Shown: piece after piece, positions 16,993 to 27,295 of the stretch | Layout of the letters: each line of letters opens with the position of its first letter | Position numbering within the stretch: the stretch's first letter is position 1 | Assembly (NCBI RefSeq): GCF_000337095.1 | Contig: NZ_AOIV01000004.1 | Coordinates: 83,021-147,020 of the forward strand | DNA from: Halogeometricum pallidum JCM 14848 | GTDB taxonomy: Archaea > Halobacteriota > Halobacteria > Halobacteriales > Haloferacaceae | Reading direction: 5' to 3' | Length of the DNA: 64,000 nucleotides | Notes under the pieces: model-generated | The model's database searches: none | Seen by the model: the letters and a program-made list of their open reading frames with translations, nothing else | What the model was told of the DNA's origin: nothing | Made by a program: the position numbers and the translations under genes

Positions 16993-18393
16993 ATGGGGAA
17001 TATGGTCTCTCGCAGACAGTTCCTCCGACTCGGCGCGGCCGCTCTCCCGACCATCGGTATCGCAGGCTGTCTCGGCGGGCCGAGTCCGCTCGGCGGCCCG
17101 AACGCGCCGCCGCCGACCGACTCGGCGACGTCAACGACCGAAGCGACCGGCGACGGCCCGTCGGAGACGCTGGGCGAGGTGCCCGCGTGGGAACCGGACT
17201 GGTCGCTGTCGTTCGACGGGGACGTACTCGGTCTCGAAGCTGACGGCGGCGACCTATTCACCACGGTGAGCGACGAGGGCGGTGACTCGGCCGTCGCCGC
17301 CATCGCGGCCGTCGACCCCGCCGACGAGTCAGTCCGCTGGCGGACGGCGATGGAGGGCGAGGCCGTCGCCGGGTCCCACGCCTCGGCGCGGGGCATCGCC
17401 CGCGGCGGATGGGGAGCGACGCTCGACGGCGACGCCGTCTACGCCGTCGCCGGCCGGGCGGACGAACGGGAGTGGACCGCCCTCCACTCTCTCGACCGGT
17501 CGACCGGCGAGCGTCGCTGGTCGCTCGAACGCGACCGAGAACTCGGCGTCGCCGGCGTCTCGGAGGGCCTTCTCGTCGCCACCGGACTGGAGTTCTTCCC
17601 GCCTGCGGACGTGACGCCGACCAGCCACCAGACGCCGGAGGAACCCCTCACGACTGTCGTCTACGGACTCGACGCGGACGACGGGAGCCTCCGCTGGACG
17701 CGGGAGTTCGAGGCCGCCTCCGACGTCGGTGCCGGGCCCGAGGGGGTGTACGTCGCCGCCGGGAACCGATTCGTCGGACTCGGTCTCGACGGCGAGACGC
17801 GGTTCACGCTCCGCGTCGGCGGTGGCCCCCCGAGACGGGTCGAAGTCGACGGCGACCGGGCGTTCCTGCTCACTGGAGAGGACGGGGACGCGACGCTCTC
17901 GGGCGTCGCCCCGAACGGCGACGTGGACTGGCGACTCGACGCGCCCGTCGGGGAACTGCTCCTCGGCGCGGAGCGACTGTACGCCGGCGGCGACGCCGTC
18001 CTCGCCGTCGACTCCGACGGCGCCGTCGACTGGCGCGACGACGACTACGGCCGGTGGCTCCTCCTCGACCCGGACGACGACACGCTGTACACGCGGTCGG
18101 GGGTCGGGGCCGACGCGGCGACGGCGTACGACGCCTCGGGCGGAGGCGAACGGTGGACGTTCTCACCGCCGTCGAACAACGCGTGGCCGGAGGCGGCGAC
18201 CGCCGAGAGACTGGTCGCCACCGCCATCACCGCCGAGGACGCGGACAGTCCGTTCTACACCGTCTACTCGGTCGACGCCGACGGCGAGGCGACGAAGTCG
18301 CTCGGCGTCGACACCGCGTTCGACGCGCTCGGAGTCGACGGGAGGGTCTACCTCGGCGACGGCGAGTCGAACCTGCTGGCCCTGACGCCCTGA
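16993..18393 (+). CDS. PQQ-repeat beta-propeller Tat lipoprotein
   Basis: This is a 466-residue exported protein. The N terminus SRRQFLRLGAAAL carries the twin-Arg motif and GIAGC a lipobox, so it should be Tat-exported and lipid-anchored outside the cell. After a linker of Thr/Pro/Asp-rich sequence, repeats of the WxxD/VYxxD type (VRWRTAMEGEA, RRWSLERDREL, LRWTREFEAA, DWRLDAPVGEL, DWRDDDYGRW, RWTFSPPS) form a BamB/PQQ-like propeller from about residue 80. No quinoprotein catalytic residues can be assigned by eye, so a binding or scaffold role is as likely as a dehydrogenase. A second ATG at 17002 also gives a complete Tat signal. Confidence 0.82.
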   Translation: MGNMVSRRQFLRLGAAALPTIGIAGCLGGPSPLGGPNAPPPTDSATSTTEATGDGPSETLGEVPAWEPDWSLSFDGDVLGLEADGGDLFTTVSDEGGDSAVAAIAAVDPADESVRWRTAMEGEAVAGSHASARGIARGGWGATLDGDAVYAVAGRADEREWTALHSLDRSTGERRWSLERDRELGVAGVSEGLLVATGLEFFPPADVTPTSHQTPEEPLTTVVYGLDADDGSLRWTREFEAASDVGAGPEGVYVAAGNRFVGLGLDGETRFTLRVGGGPPRRVEVDGDRAFLLTGEDGDATLSGVAPNGDVDWRLDAPVGELLLGAERLYAGGDAVLAVDSDGAVDWRDDDYGRWLLLDPDDDTLYTRSGVGADAATAYDASGGGERWTFSPPSNNAWPEAATAERLVATAITAEDADSPFYTVYSVDADGEATKSLGVDTAFDALGVDGRVYLGDGESNLLALTP

Positions 18394-18493
18394 GCGCGCG
18401 GCCGTCGCCGCCGCGTCCGTCGACCACCGAATCGACCCCGCCGGACGCGCCGCCTCCACGTCCCTTTAGTCTCCGCGGCGTCGTCTATCGACC

Positions 18494-20671
18494 ATGAGCG
18501 ACGCGACGGGGCGCAATCGGCTAGGCGAAGAGCAGAGTCCGTACCTCCGACAGCACGCCGACAACCCGGTGCACTGGCAACCGTGGGACGAGGCGGCCCT
18601 CGAAACCGCGCGCGAGGAGGACAAACCCATCTTTCTCTCGGTCGGCTATTCGGCGTGTCACTGGTGTCACGTCATGGCCGAGGAGAGTTTCGAGGACGAG
18701 GCGGTGGCGCGGGTGCTGAACGAGTCGTTCGTCCCCGTCAAGGTAGACAGAGAAGAACGACCGGACCTCGACCGCATCTACCAGACCATCTGCCAACTCG
18801 TCTCCGGCGGCGGCGGGTGGCCGCTCTCGGTGTGGCTGACGCCCGAGGGCAAACCGTTCTACGTCGGGACGTACTTCCCGAAGGAGGAGCGACGCGACCG
18901 GGGCAACGTCCCCGGGTTCCTCGACCTCTGCGAATCGTTCGCGAACGCGTGGGAGACCGACAGAGAGGAGATAGAGAACCGCGCCGAGCAGTGGACCGAC
19001 GCGCTGAAAGACCAGTTGGAGGAGACGCCGGACGAGGTGGGCGAGGCGCCGGGGACCGAGGTGCTGGGCGAGGTGACGAAGGCCGCCCTCCGCGGCGCGG
19101 ACCGCGAGTACGGCGGATTCGGCTCCGGCGGGCCGAAGTTCCCCCAACCCGGCCGAATCGAGGCGCTCCTGCGCTCGTACGTCCACTCCGGCGAGGAGGA
19201 ACCGCTCGACGTGGCGATGGAGGCGCTGGACGCGATGGCCGGCGGCGGGATGTACGACCACGTCGGCGGCGGTTTCCACCGCTACGCCACCGACCGGCAG
19301 TGGACCGTCCCGCACTTCGAGAAGATGCTGTACGACAACGCCGAGATTCCCCGCGTCTACCTCGCCGCGCACCGCCTCACGGGTCGGGAGGCCTACGCCG
19401 ACGTCGCCCGCGAGACGTTCGACTTCGTCGCGCGCGAACTCCGGCACCCGGACGGCGGCTTCTACAGCACCCTCGACGCCCAGAGCGACGGCGAGGAGGG
19501 GACGTTCTACGTCTGGACGCCCGAGGAGGTGCGCGAGACGCTGGACGACGAGACGCGCGCCGACGTGTTCTGCGACTACTACGGCGTCACCGCCGACGGC
19601 AACTTCGAGAACGGCACTACCGTCCTCACCGTCTCCGCGCCGATAGACGAGGTGGCCGAAGAACGCGGGCTGACAACCGAGGAGGCCGTCGACCACCTCG
19701 ACGCGGCCCGCGAGACGCTGTTCGAGGCACGGGAGTCGCGGACGCGCCCGCCGCGCGACGAGAAGGTGCTCGCCGGGTGGAACGGCCTGATGGTATCCAG
19801 TCTGGCGCAGGGGTCGCTCGTCCTCGGCGACGAGTACGCCGAACTCGCGGCCGACGCGCTCGGATTCGTCCGCGAGCACCTGTGGGATTCGGACGAGAAA
19901 CGACTCTCCCGCCGGTTCAAGGACGGCGACGTGAAGGGCGACGGCTACCTCGAAGACTACGCGTTCCTCGCGCGCGGCGCCTTCGACCTGTATCAGGCGA
20001 CGGGCGACGTCGACCACCTCGCGTTCGCCGTCGACCTCTCGCGGGCACTGGTCGAGTCCTTCTACGACGAGTCGGCGGGGACGCTGTACTTCACGCCCGC
20101 CGACGGCGAGACGCTCGTCACCCGCCCCCAGGAGCTACAGGACCAGTCCACGCCGTCGAGCGTCGGCGTCGCCGCCTCCCTGCTCCTCGACCTCGACTCG
20201 TTCGCCCCCGACGCCGACTTCGCGTCCGTCGCGGGGTCGGTGCTCGACACGCACGCGGACCGGATTCGGGGACGACCGCTCGAACACGTCTCGCTCGCGC
20301 TGGCGTCGGAGAAGCGCGCCCGCGGCGGGTCCGAAATTGTCGTCTCGGCCGACGCCCTGCCCGACTCGTTCCGCGAGGCGCTGGCGACGCGCTACGTCCC
20401 CGGGTCGGTGCTCTCGGTCCGCCCGCCGACGGACGACGAACTGGCGCCGTGGCTCGATGTCCTCGACCTCACGGAGGCGCCGCCCGTGTGGAAGGGCCGG
20501 GAGATGCGCGACGGCGAACCGACCGTCTACGCCTGCGAGGGGCGGGCCTGCTCGCCGCCCGCGCACTCCGTAGACGAGGCGCTCTCGTGGTTCGGCGGAA
20601 AGCGCGATCTCGACGTGGAACCGTCCGAGGTGGAACTCGACGAGTCGGAACTGGAGTTCGGCGACGAGTAG
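18494..20671 (+). CDS. DUF255 thioredoxin-like domain protein (YyaL/SPATA20 family)
   Basis: This 725-residue cytosolic protein belongs to the YyaL/SSP411 family. Residues about 1-165 form a thioredoxin-like DUF255 domain: [30 protein letters not shown] with the CxxC-type [17 protein letters not shown] and [18 protein letters not shown]. The rest is an alpha/alpha-barrel like N-acylglucosamine epimerases: [56 protein letters not shown]. The family is widely conserved but the substrate is unknown. The start at 18494 gives the complete N-terminal motif. It is monocistronic, with no close partner. Confidence 0.92.
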   Translation: MSDATGRNRLGEEQSPYLRQHADNPVHWQPWDEAALETAREEDKPIFLSVGYSACHWCHVMAEESFEDEAVARVLNESFVPVKVDREERPDLDRIYQTICQLVSGGGGWPLSVWLTPEGKPFYVGTYFPKEERRDRGNVPGFLDLCESFANAWETDREEIENRAEQWTDALKDQLEETPDEVGEAPGTEVLGEVTKAALRGADREYGGFGSGGPKFPQPGRIEALLRSYVHSGEEEPLDVAMEALDAMAGGGMYDHVGGGFHRYATDRQWTVPHFEKMLYDNAEIPRVYLAAHRLTGREAYADVARETFDFVARELRHPDGGFYSTLDAQSDGEEGTFYVWTPEEVRETLDDETRADVFCDYYGVTADGNFENGTTVLTVSAPIDEVAEERGLTTEEAVDHLDAARETLFEARESRTRPPRDEKVLAGWNGLMVSSLAQGSLVLGDEYAELAADALGFVREHLWDSDEKRLSRRFKDGDVKGDGYLEDYAFLARGAFDLYQATGDVDHLAFAVDLSRALVESFYDESAGTLYFTPADGETLVTRPQELQDQSTPSSVGVAASLLLDLDSFAPDADFASVAGSVLDTHADRIRGRPLEHVSLALASEKRARGGSEIVVSADALPDSFREALATRYVPGSVLSVRPPTDDELAPWLDVLDLTEAPPVWKGREMRDGEPTVYACEGRACSPPAHSVDEALSWFGGKRDLDVEPSEVELDESELEFGDE

Positions 20672-20675
20672 CGGC

Positions 20676-20837
20676 TCAGGCCCGAATCTCGCGGCCGTCG
20701 TAGTGTTGGAGCGTCCCTGCGAGGAACGCGGCGACCGACGCCGCCCGCTCGGCATCCTCGCACGACAGTCCGGTGAGGGCGTCGACGTAGTCGCTGCTCA
20801 GGAGCGTGTGCGTCCCGTGGAAGTCGGTGGAGGGCAC
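20676..20837 (-). CDS. Small protein downstream of thioredoxin
   Basis: This is a 53-residue protein from GTG at 20837, ten bases after the thioredoxin stop. G/C-rich third codon positions and a balanced composition (for example SSDYVDALTGLSCEDAERAA) support a real gene, although its reading frame continues upstream as poor sequence. One Cys is present (LSCED). There is no signal peptide or membrane segment. It probably shares a transcript with the thioredoxin-like gene. No family is recognised. It faces the DUF255 gene tail to tail. Confidence 0.6.
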   Translation of the reverse strand: MPSTDFHGTHTLLSSDYVDALTGLSCEDAERAASVAAFLAGTLQHYDGREIRA

Positions 20838-20847
20838 GTCGGCACGT

Positions 20848-21234
20848 TTACGACCGCAGTTCGTCGGCGAGGTAGACGGCGATGGAGACGCGCGCCTCCT
20901 CGACGAAGCGGGCGACTTCCTCCCCATCGCGTTCGACGACGACGGTCGGAATCAGTTCGATGTCGTACTCCTCGACGAGCGGTCCGGTCTTGCTGCCGTC
21001 CTCCTCTTTTTCCACCGGGTGGTGGTGGATTCGGTCCTCGGGCACCTCGGCCGCGCGGAGTGCGGCCCCGAAGTCGGGCAGTTGGTTGCGGCAGTCCTTG
21101 CACCAGTCGCCGCCCCAGATTCGGAAGACGAGACCCTCCTCGGAGAGCGTCTCGACGGCGTCGGCGTAGGAGTCGGCGTCCCACGCGGGGTTCGGTCGCA
21201 TCGTCTCGAGCGTTCCGGATTCGGCGTCGGCCAT
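20848..21234 (-). CDS. Thioredoxin-fold protein
   Basis: This is a 128-residue cytosolic thioredoxin-like redox protein. The active-site strand and helix are visible as VFRIWGGDWCKDCRNQL near residue 42, with the unusual CKDC active site. The cis-Pro segment is IELIPTVVVERDGEEV near residue 94. The family reduces disulfides in target proteins. The ATG at 21234 begins MADAESG. The short downstream gene follows ten bases after its stop. The partner and reductase are not in the window. Confidence 0.88.
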   Translation of the reverse strand: MADAESGTLETMRPNPAWDADSYADAVETLSEEGLVFRIWGGDWCKDCRNQLPDFGAALRAAEVPEDRIHHHPVEKEEDGSKTGPLVEEYDIELIPTVVVERDGEEVARFVEEARVSIAVYLADELRS

Positions 21235-21424
21235 GGGCGAGGGTAGCGAACGCGGCGACGTAAACCGCGCGGTGCCGGAGACGCTCGCCAGCGCCGGGCG
21301 GCGGTCGGCGGCGAGCGTCGAGTCGTCGACGGCGACGAACGGGCGGAGACGGAGAGACCGATGTATCGGCGTCTCTTGCCCCCGTCCACCACCGTTTTCG
21401 GTGCGAACCGACTACCGAGAGGTG

Positions 21425-22474
21425 ATGGACGCGAACATCCTCGAGACCATCGGCTCCCCGCTGGTCGAGGTGTCGTCGCCCGAGGGGGCGACGGTGGCGG
21501 CGAAGGTGGAGTCGAAGAACCCCGGCGGGTCGGCGAAGGACCGCCCGGCGCTGGCGATGATAGAGGCCGCCGAACGCGCCGGCGACATCTCGCCGGGCGA
21601 CAGCCTCGTCGAACCGACGAGCGGCAACACCGGCATCGGCCTCGCCATGGCGTCGGCGGCGAAGGGCTACGACATCACCATCGTGATGTCCGACTCCGCC
21701 TCGAAGGAGCGCCGCGACGTCATGCACGCCTACGGCGCGGACATCGAACTCGTCGAGGGCGATATCTCCGCCGCGAAAGAACGCGCCGACGAGTTGGAGG
21801 CCGAGGGGATGACGCAACTCCGCCAGTTCGAGAACGAGGCGAACCCCCGCGCGCACTACCGGACGACGGCCGAGGAGATTCTCGAACAGGTCGGCGACAG
21901 GGAGGTAGACGCCCTCGTCGCCGGCGTCGGCACCGGCGGCACCCTCTCGGGCATCGGCCGCCGCCTCCGCGAGGAGTTCCCCGAGATGACCGTCGTCGCC
22001 GTCGAACCCGCCGAGAACGCCGTGCTCTCGACGGGCGAGTCGGGTCCGGACGAATACCAAGGAATGGGGCCGGGGTTCGTCAGCCCCAACCTCGACACCG
22101 ACCTCTTGGACGACATCGAAATCGTCCCCCTCGAAGACGCCGAGGCCGAGTGTCGCCGCCTCGCCCGCGAGGAGGGGATTCTGGTCGGTCAGTCCTCCGG
22201 CGCGTCGAACCTCGCCGCGCGCCGCGTCGCCGAGGAACTCGCCACCCCCGAGGCGAACTGCCCCGAACCGCCGGAGGGGTACGTCATCGAGGACGCGGCG
22301 GACGACATCCGGAAGGACGCCGGGTCGGAGGACGCCCGCGCAGATGGTGGCCCTGCCGGCATAGACGACGCCGCGGACGCCGCGACCGGTGCCGACGCCG
22401 ACGACTGCCCCCTCGTCGTCACGGTGTTCTGGGACAGCGGCGAGCGCTACATGTCGACCGGAATGTTCGACTGA
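21425..22474 (+). CDS. cysK: Cysteine synthase / PLP-dependent beta-substituting enzyme
   Basis: CysK makes cysteine from O-acetylserine (or a related activated serine) and sulfide with pyridoxal phosphate. The 349-residue protein has the PLP-lysine motif KNPGGSAKDR near residue 30, the asparagine loop VEPTSGNTGIGLA near 62 and the phosphate-binding VAGVGTGGTLSGIG near 165. GQSSGASNLAA near 260 completes the fold. An acidic low-complexity insert lies near residues 285-325 (ADDIRKDAGSEDARADGG, then AADAATGADADD), just before the last strand VVTVFWDSGERY. The ATG at 21425 was chosen because the upstream extension is not conserved. It could also act on another O-activated serine. Confidence 0.9.
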   Translation: MDANILETIGSPLVEVSSPEGATVAAKVESKNPGGSAKDRPALAMIEAAERAGDISPGDSLVEPTSGNTGIGLAMASAAKGYDITIVMSDSASKERRDVMHAYGADIELVEGDISAAKERADELEAEGMTQLRQFENEANPRAHYRTTAEEILEQVGDREVDALVAGVGTGGTLSGIGRRLREEFPEMTVVAVEPAENAVLSTGESGPDEYQGMGPGFVSPNLDTDLLDDIEIVPLEDAEAECRRLAREEGILVGQSSGASNLAARRVAEELATPEANCPEPPEGYVIEDAADDIRKDAGSEDARADGGPAGIDDAADAATGADADDCPLVVTVFWDSGERYMSTGMFD

Positions 22475-22515
22475 GGTTCGGGTCGGCGCGGCGTTCGATT
22501 CCCCCGTCAGACGCC

Positions 22516-22971
22516 CTACGAGCCGAACTCCGACTCGTGGACGCGGACGACCACCGTCTCCTCGACCTCGCGCAGGTCGTAGGAGGGAATCGACCCGTCC
22601 GGGCGGCGCGCGACGAACATCGGTTCGACGAGGCGGCCGTCCACGAGGCCGTAGACGGCGAGTCGTTCGGCCGTCTCCTCGGGTCGCACCTCGCCGTCGC
22701 GGACCGCCTCCGCGAGGCGGCGCGAGAGCCACTCGCCGTCGGAGACGCTCGGTTCCCGCACGAGCACGTGGTCGACGAAGCGGACGAGATACCAGTTCAG
22801 GTCGTTACACAGCGAGACGGCGGCGCCGACGCTCACGGTGTCGACGGCCAGGGAGTTCTCGAACGGGGCGCGGATGTCGTACGTCGAGAGGGCGGCCCGG
22901 GCGGTTTCTCTCGACAGAAGCTCGTACTGCACGTTCACGTCGGACGACCCCACGAAACAGACCCGCGTCAC
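22516..22971 (-). CDS. DUF5804-like haloarchaeal protein
   Basis: This is a 151-residue cytosolic protein conserved in haloarchaea without known function. It begins MTRVCFVGSSDVN and then has ELLSRETARAALSTYDI, SLAVDTVSVGAAVSLCNDLNWYLVRF and a C-terminal VYGLVDGRLVEPMFV. There is no signal or membrane segment. I assign it to DUF5804 from memory of that pattern, not from a search. It is convergent with cysK, and the downstream neighbour (zinc-ribbon) is on the same strand but separate. Confidence 0.75.
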   Translation of the reverse strand: MTRVCFVGSSDVNVQYELLSRETARAALSTYDIRAPFENSLAVDTVSVGAAVSLCNDLNWYLVRFVDHVLVREPSVSDGEWLSRRLAEAVRDGEVRPEETAERLAVYGLVDGRLVEPMFVARRPDGSIPSYDLREVEETVVVRVHESEFGS

Positions 22972-23068
22972 GGTGTGAGACCTGACGCGGGCGGGGTTTA
23001 TCCGTTCCGATGCGGGTCGCCGGTCCGGTCGTTACCTGTTACCGCCGTCGCGTTCGCGCGGGGGAGGG

Positions 23069-23341
23069 TTAGGCGTCGTGCTCGTACGCTTCGATCCAGT
23101 CGGCGGCGCACGCCTCGTCGCAGAACGAGAGAAGCCGACGCTCCCGGGTCAACTTCTCCGTGCGGTTCGGCGAGCGCTCGCGGTCGAGTTCGGCCTGGTA
23201 GTGCGGTTCGTTCAGTTCGACCGTCGCGCCGCAGGTCGGACAGGTGTCGGCGCCCGTCCGCCAGCGATTGCGCGGGACGACCTGCAGGACGGTCCATCCC
23301 GCACCGGCCGCCGGGGAGGAGGGGCTGCGAGTCTCAGACAT
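23069..23341 (-). CDS. Zinc-ribbon (DUF7576-like) protein
   Basis: This is a 90-residue protein with CPTCGATVELNEPHY near residue 34 and LSFCDEACAADWIEAY near 71, a likely four-Cys zinc site. It resembles the protein at 1412-1687 (CxxC-G-TVEL, HY, FCxxxC), so the two are paralogues. The N terminus is Ser/Pro-rich and a basic linker (RERSPNRTEKLTRERR) separates the two Cys pairs. No function is established for the family; such modules often mediate protein or nucleic-acid contacts. A FYFACAT-like A+T patch upstream of 23341 could hold the promoter. Confidence 0.75.
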   Translation of the reverse strand: MSETRSPSSPAAGAGWTVLQVVPRNRWRTGADTCPTCGATVELNEPHYQAELDRERSPNRTEKLTRERRLLSFCDEACAADWIEAYEHDA

Positions 23342-23465
23342 GGTCGAACGTACGGGTTCAGGCTATGTAAAGGCATTTACACCCGGTTTTTCATTCGGTA
23401 CGTGTCTGTTTGTGTGGAAAAACGTGACGTTAGTTCTGGTATGTCACCCGAGTAGTGGTAGCCAA

Positions 23466-24647
23466 TCACACGTCCCGGTCGAGCGGTTCGACCGACGCCT
23501 CACGTCCCGCCTCGCGCGCCGCGTCGAGGACGCCGTCGGGTTCGGCGGCGACGACGCTCTCGAGGGAGGCGTTCGTCTCGGGGTGCGACGGCGCGACTCG
23601 CTCGCATCCGACGGGCAGCGTCGAGTCGTCGTAGGTGCCGAGGCGGCGCGCCTCCTCGACGATATCGGATTTGTCGGTCGTCGACAGCGGTCGGTGGACG
23701 GGGAGCGTCGCCGCCGCGTCCGTGACGGCGAGGTTCGGGCCGGTCTGACTCGACTTCTGTCCGAGCGACTCGCCCGTCGCTATCGAGTGGGCGCCGTCGC
23801 GCCGGGCCACCGCCTCCGCCATGACGAGCATCGCCCGGCGGAGCGACAGCATGCGCGTGTCGTCCACCGCCGCGACGAGGCGGTCGACCACGGCCGCGCC
23901 GTCGACGACGCGCGGCCGCAGGTCCTCGCCGGGCGCGCGGGCCGCGAGCGTTCGAACGACCTCGAACGCCCGGGCGCGGTGGTCGGCACCGCCGTAGTCG
24001 CCGATGTCGACGTAGACCGGAATCGGAACGCACCCGCGGCGCATCAGTCGCCACGCGGCGACGGGGGAGTCGATGCCGCCGCTGACGAGGACGGCCACGC
24101 GGCCCTGCGTCCCGAGGGGCAGGCCGCCCGGGCCGTCGAACCGAACGACGGAGACGAACGCCTCGTCGCCGCGGACCTCGATTCGGTACGTCCGGTCGGG
24201 GTCGTCCAACTCGACGGTCGCGCCGGTCAGTTCCTCTATCAGTCGCCCGCCCTCGACGTTCAGGTCCCGACCGGAGAACTCGTGTCTGTCGGCCGGGCCG
24301 ACGCGGTCGGTGTCGACGGCGAACTCCTCCCCGTCGGGATGGTCGGCAGCGAGGGCTTCGAGGGCTTCGTACACCTCTTTCCGCGTCGCGCCGACGGCGA
24401 GCACCGGTCGGGCGAACGAGACGCCGGGGAGCGTCGCCACCGCCTCCGCGACGGCGTGCGCCCCCTCGGCGTCCGGCGCGCGGACGACCATGCGGGACCA
24501 CCGACGCTCCACGTCTCCCTCGAATCCGCGCCCGCGGAGCAGGTCGCGCACGCTCGCGGCCAACCGGCCGGCCATCTTCGCGCGGACCTCGCTGCTCTTG
24601 GCGCCGAACTCGCCGAACCCGACGAGCACGGCGTCCGCTTCGGTCAC
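23466..24647 (-). CDS. thiI: tRNA 4-thiouridine synthetase (ThiI), THUMP and PP-loop type
   Basis: ThiI adenylates and thiolates U8 of tRNA. The 393-residue protein has an N-terminal ferredoxin-like and THUMP region (about 1-165, [17 protein letters not shown], then [17 protein letters not shown]). The PP-loop ATPase follows, starting [20 protein letters not shown] near residue 183 and with [14 protein letters not shown] near 297. It ends at about 393 without a rhodanese domain, so sulfur delivery must differ from E. coli. The conserved Cys in [13 protein letters not shown] is visible. GTG at 24647 starts it. It lies directly downstream of the AdoMet synthetase gene in the same direction. Confidence 0.93.
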   Translation of the reverse strand: MTEADAVLVGFGEFGAKSSEVRAKMAGRLAASVRDLLRGRGFEGDVERRWSRMVVRAPDAEGAHAVAEAVATLPGVSFARPVLAVGATRKEVYEALEALAADHPDGEEFAVDTDRVGPADRHEFSGRDLNVEGGRLIEELTGATVELDDPDRTYRIEVRGDEAFVSVVRFDGPGGLPLGTQGRVAVLVSGGIDSPVAAWRLMRRGCVPIPVYVDIGDYGGADHRARAFEVVRTLAARAPGEDLRPRVVDGAAVVDRLVAAVDDTRMLSLRRAMLVMAEAVARRDGAHSIATGESLGQKSSQTGPNLAVTDAAATLPVHRPLSTTDKSDIVEEARRLGTYDDSTLPVGCERVAPSHPETNASLESVVAAEPDGVLDAAREAGREASVEPLDRDV

Positions 24648-24726
24648 GACGCGGAGTTGGCCGCCGACCGGTATCAGCGTCCCGGTGTGCTCGCGGTCCG
24701 CAGAACCCGCTCGAACGCGCCGGCGC

Positions 24727-25932
24727 TCAGAACGTCGTCAGTTCGCCGTCGATGACGCGGCGCGTCACGTTCGTCACGTTCGCCAGTTTCTCGTCGATGA
24801 TGGCCTCCACGTCGGCTTCGATGTCCGAGAGGGGGACGCCCTCCTCGGTGACGACCTTGGCGTCGGCGACGTGCGGTTCGTCGATGGGGCGGCCGATCTG
24901 CGAGAGCAGGCGCACCTGCAGGTCGCGGATGCCGTCGACGTCGTCGACGACGGACTCTGCGATGTCGGTCGACAGGAGGTTGTATATCTTCCCGATGTGG
25001 TTGACGGGATTCTTCCCGGAGGTGGCCTCCATGCTCATCGGACGGTTGGGCGTGATGAGGCCGTTCGCGCGGTTGCCGCGGCCGACGGAACCGTCGTCGC
25101 CCATCTCGGCGCTGGTGCCGGTGACCGTGAGGTAGATGGAGCCCTCGTCGTAGTCGTCTGCGGTGTTCACCTGCACGTTCACCTCGCGGTCGGTGTGGTC
25201 CCGCGCCACGTCGCCGACGTACTCGCGGACGTGTTCGACCGCTTCCTCGTACTCCTCGATGTCGGCGATGTAGGCGTCCACCATCGCGGCGGCGACGGTG
25301 ATGTCTATCCGGTCGTCCTCGCGCTTGCCCATCACCTTCACGTCGGGGCCGAGGTACGGATGTCGCTCGGCGTACGGGCCGTTCAACTGTCGTTCGACGT
25401 TCAGCACGATGCTCTCGGTCTCGGTCAGGGGGGCGTGACCGACGCCGAAGGAGGTGTCGTTCGACATCGGCACCTCGACGGCGTCCTCACCGAAGACGTC
25501 CTGCAGGTCCCCTGAACCCTCGCCGAGTTTCACGTCGACGATGACGTCCGTGCCGAACTCCAGTTCGGGAACGTGCTCGGCGAGGTAGTCGCGCGCCGCT
25601 TCGAGGGCGACGGCGTCGACGGGGAGTTTCTTGCCGTCGTACTGCTTGGTCGCGCGGCCGACGAGGAGGATGTAGATGGGTTCGATGACCTCGCCGCCGC
25701 CGAACTGGGGTGCGGACTCGCCGGCAACGATTTGGGTCTCGTCGGTGTTGTAGTGGAGGACTTTGCCGACCCGGTCGAGATAGAGGTTCGAGAGCGCGCG
25801 CGAGACGTTCTCGGCGATGCCGTCGGCGATGGAGTCGGGGTGACCGATACCCTTCCGCTCGACGATTTCGACGCTCTGGTCCTCGACGGCGAGTCGCTCG
25901 ACCGCCTCGATTTTGATGTTCCGCTCGGTCAT
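24727..25932 (-). CDS. S-adenosylmethionine synthetase, archaeal type
   Basis: This enzyme makes AdoMet from methionine and ATP. The 401-residue protein is the archaeal family rather than the bacterial MetK type. It shows [18 protein letters not shown] near residue 27, [14 protein letters not shown] near 60, [17 protein letters not shown]-like text (here [13 protein letters not shown]), and [20 protein letters not shown]. The C-terminal [13 protein letters not shown] is also present. Size is exactly that of the family. ATG at 25932 begins MTERNIKIE. The separate upstream promoter lies near 25960-25985. The methyltransferases in the window (fibrillarin) use its product. Confidence 0.95.
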   Translation of the reverse strand: MTERNIKIEAVERLAVEDQSVEIVERKGIGHPDSIADGIAENVSRALSNLYLDRVGKVLHYNTDETQIVAGESAPQFGGGEVIEPIYILLVGRATKQYDGKKLPVDAVALEAARDYLAEHVPELEFGTDVIVDVKLGEGSGDLQDVFGEDAVEVPMSNDTSFGVGHAPLTETESIVLNVERQLNGPYAERHPYLGPDVKVMGKREDDRIDITVAAAMVDAYIADIEEYEEAVEHVREYVGDVARDHTDREVNVQVNTADDYDEGSIYLTVTGTSAEMGDDGSVGRGNRANGLITPNRPMSMEATSGKNPVNHIGKIYNLLSTDIAESVVDDVDGIRDLQVRLLSQIGRPIDEPHVADAKVVTEEGVPLSDIEADVEAIIDEKLANVTNVTRRVIDGELTTF

Positions 25933-26026
25933 TACGTCCCCTTCCGACCCACTCGGTGCTATAACTTGCGGAAAACTTCTTCCACTCTCGTATTACTGGT
26001 GAGAATACACGCGGGACGGGGCGGCC

Positions 26027-26581
26027 TCACTCCGAGAGGAGGAGGGCGAGATAGGAGGTCCGAATCTGGTCGTTCGGGTCGAGGCCGAGGCGGCGGAGGA
26101 CGTCGAAGGCGCCCTCGCGGGCGGCGTCGACGTCGTCTTCCGTCTGCATCTCCACCTCCACGAACTCGCCGAGGTCCGCCACGGCGTCGAGGGTGACGGT
26201 GTACCCGTCGAGACTGAAGAACTCGCGCTCTTTCTCCACCGTCTCGACCGGTTCGAAGCTGAGACCCGAGAGGATGTTCTCGGCGCTCTCGCCGTCTTCG
26301 ACGGCCGTCTCGTGTTCGCTCCGCGTCTTCGACTGCTCGTCGACGAGGGGACCCTTGTACGTTACCGTCGTCTCCTCTCCGTCGGCCGTTTCCGTCCCGT
26401 CGTCGACGCGCGTCTCCCGGCGGATTCGAAGCGCCTCGTCCGTCTCCGCGAAGTCGCGGTGCGGGGCGTCGTAGTAGGTGTCTACCTGCGTCGTCCGCGC
26501 CTCGCGGACGGCGCCCGCCTCGGCGAGTCGCGCCCGGACCGTCTCGTGGTCCGCGCGGAGTTTGACCTCCACCTCGTACAT
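26027..26581 (-). CDS. CYTH-domain (class IV adenylate cyclase-like) protein
   Basis: This is a 184-residue CYTH-fold protein. The N-terminal signature YEVEVKLRA (ExExK) binds divalent metal and triphosphate. Charged residues typical of the tunnel follow: DTYYDAPHRDF, ALRIRRE, TYKGP, KTRSEHE and FVEVEMQ. The family includes class IV adenylate cyclases (CyaB) and thiamine or inorganic triphosphatases. Substrate cannot be chosen from sequence; cAMP synthesis in archaea is plausible but unproven. ATG at 26581 (MYEVE) starts at the motif, as usual; the 31-codon upstream extension looks like noise. It is divergent from the following membrane gene. Confidence 0.85.
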   Translation of the reverse strand: MYEVEVKLRADHETVRARLAEAGAVREARTTQVDTYYDAPHRDFAETDEALRIRRETRVDDGTETADGEETTVTYKGPLVDEQSKTRSEHETAVEDGESAENILSGLSFEPVETVEKEREFFSLDGYTVTLDAVADLGEFVEVEMQTEDDVDAAREGAFDVLRRLGLDPNDQIRTSYLALLLSE

Positions 26582-26692
26582 ACTCCGGACTGGCGCCCCG
26601 TGCGGGTAAAAACGCACGCTCTCCTCGCCGCAGTTCCTATCCTCCATTCTATATAATGATTTATCACCATCCACAACGTGCTAGTAAATACC

Positions 26693-27211
26693 ATGAGTGG
26701 AGAACTCACGGAACGGGAGTCCGTCGGCGTCGAGGAATCGCTCGCCGAGTCGTTCGACATCCCTATCAGCGGACGCGTCGTCCTGATGGCGATGACGGGG
26801 GGTTTCGCCGGCACGGTGCTGATGATGCCCATCCTCGTCGGCATCCCCGAACTGTTAGGACTGTTTCAGACGGCGCCCATCACCGGATTCGCGGGGTTCG
26901 CCGCGTTCTTCGGCCTCGAACCGACGGTGCTGCTCGGTGTCTTCCTGTTCGGGTTCGGCGGCACCGTCGTCCTCCCCTTGACGTTCCTCGTCCTCGGGGC
27001 GTTCCTCCCGCCGGAGTCGCCGCGCTACCTCCGCGGCGCGACGTTCGCCACGTTCTTCTGGACGGGATTCGTCCCGGCGTTCTGGCCGAACGCCGGCGTC
27101 CTCACCGTCCTCTCCTTCCTCCTCTTTTCGCTCCTCGCCCACTGGGTGTACGGACTGACGCTCGGTGTGGTTCTCCATCGAACTACCGGTATCCCGCAGC
27201 ACGACGTCTGA
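26693..27211 (+). CDS. Membrane protein of the oxidase cluster (DUF6789-like)
   Basis: This is a 172-residue protein with four hydrophobic segments at about residues 30-55, 64-84, 95-115 and 124-163. The last has an aromatic stretch (WTGFVPAFWPNAG). Small proteins like this commonly lie next to haloarchaeal cytochrome oxidase genes; an assembly or quinol-related role is a guess. An ATATAATGATTTATC box lies near 26650-26665, so the ATG at 26693 (MSGELTERE) is probably leaderless. An ATG at 26678 is less favoured. Confidence 0.7.
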   Translation: MSGELTERESVGVEESLAESFDIPISGRVVLMAMTGGFAGTVLMMPILVGIPELLGLFQTAPITGFAGFAAFFGLEPTVLLGVFLFGFGGTVVLPLTFLVLGAFLPPESPRYLRGATFATFFWTGFVPAFWPNAGVLTVLSFLLFSLLAHWVYGLTLGVVLHRTTGIPQHDV

Positions 27212-27295
27212 GCGCGCGCTTCGTTCCCCCCCCGTTCGCACGTTCTCGACGGCGCGCCGTCGGGGACCGAATCGGGAGCGGCGCCGGGAAAACAG

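Noticed and set aside
16993-18393. PQQ-dependent alcohol dehydrogenase
   Set aside because: Only beta-propeller repeats can be seen; calcium/PQQ-binding and disulfide motifs of the enzymes are not evident.
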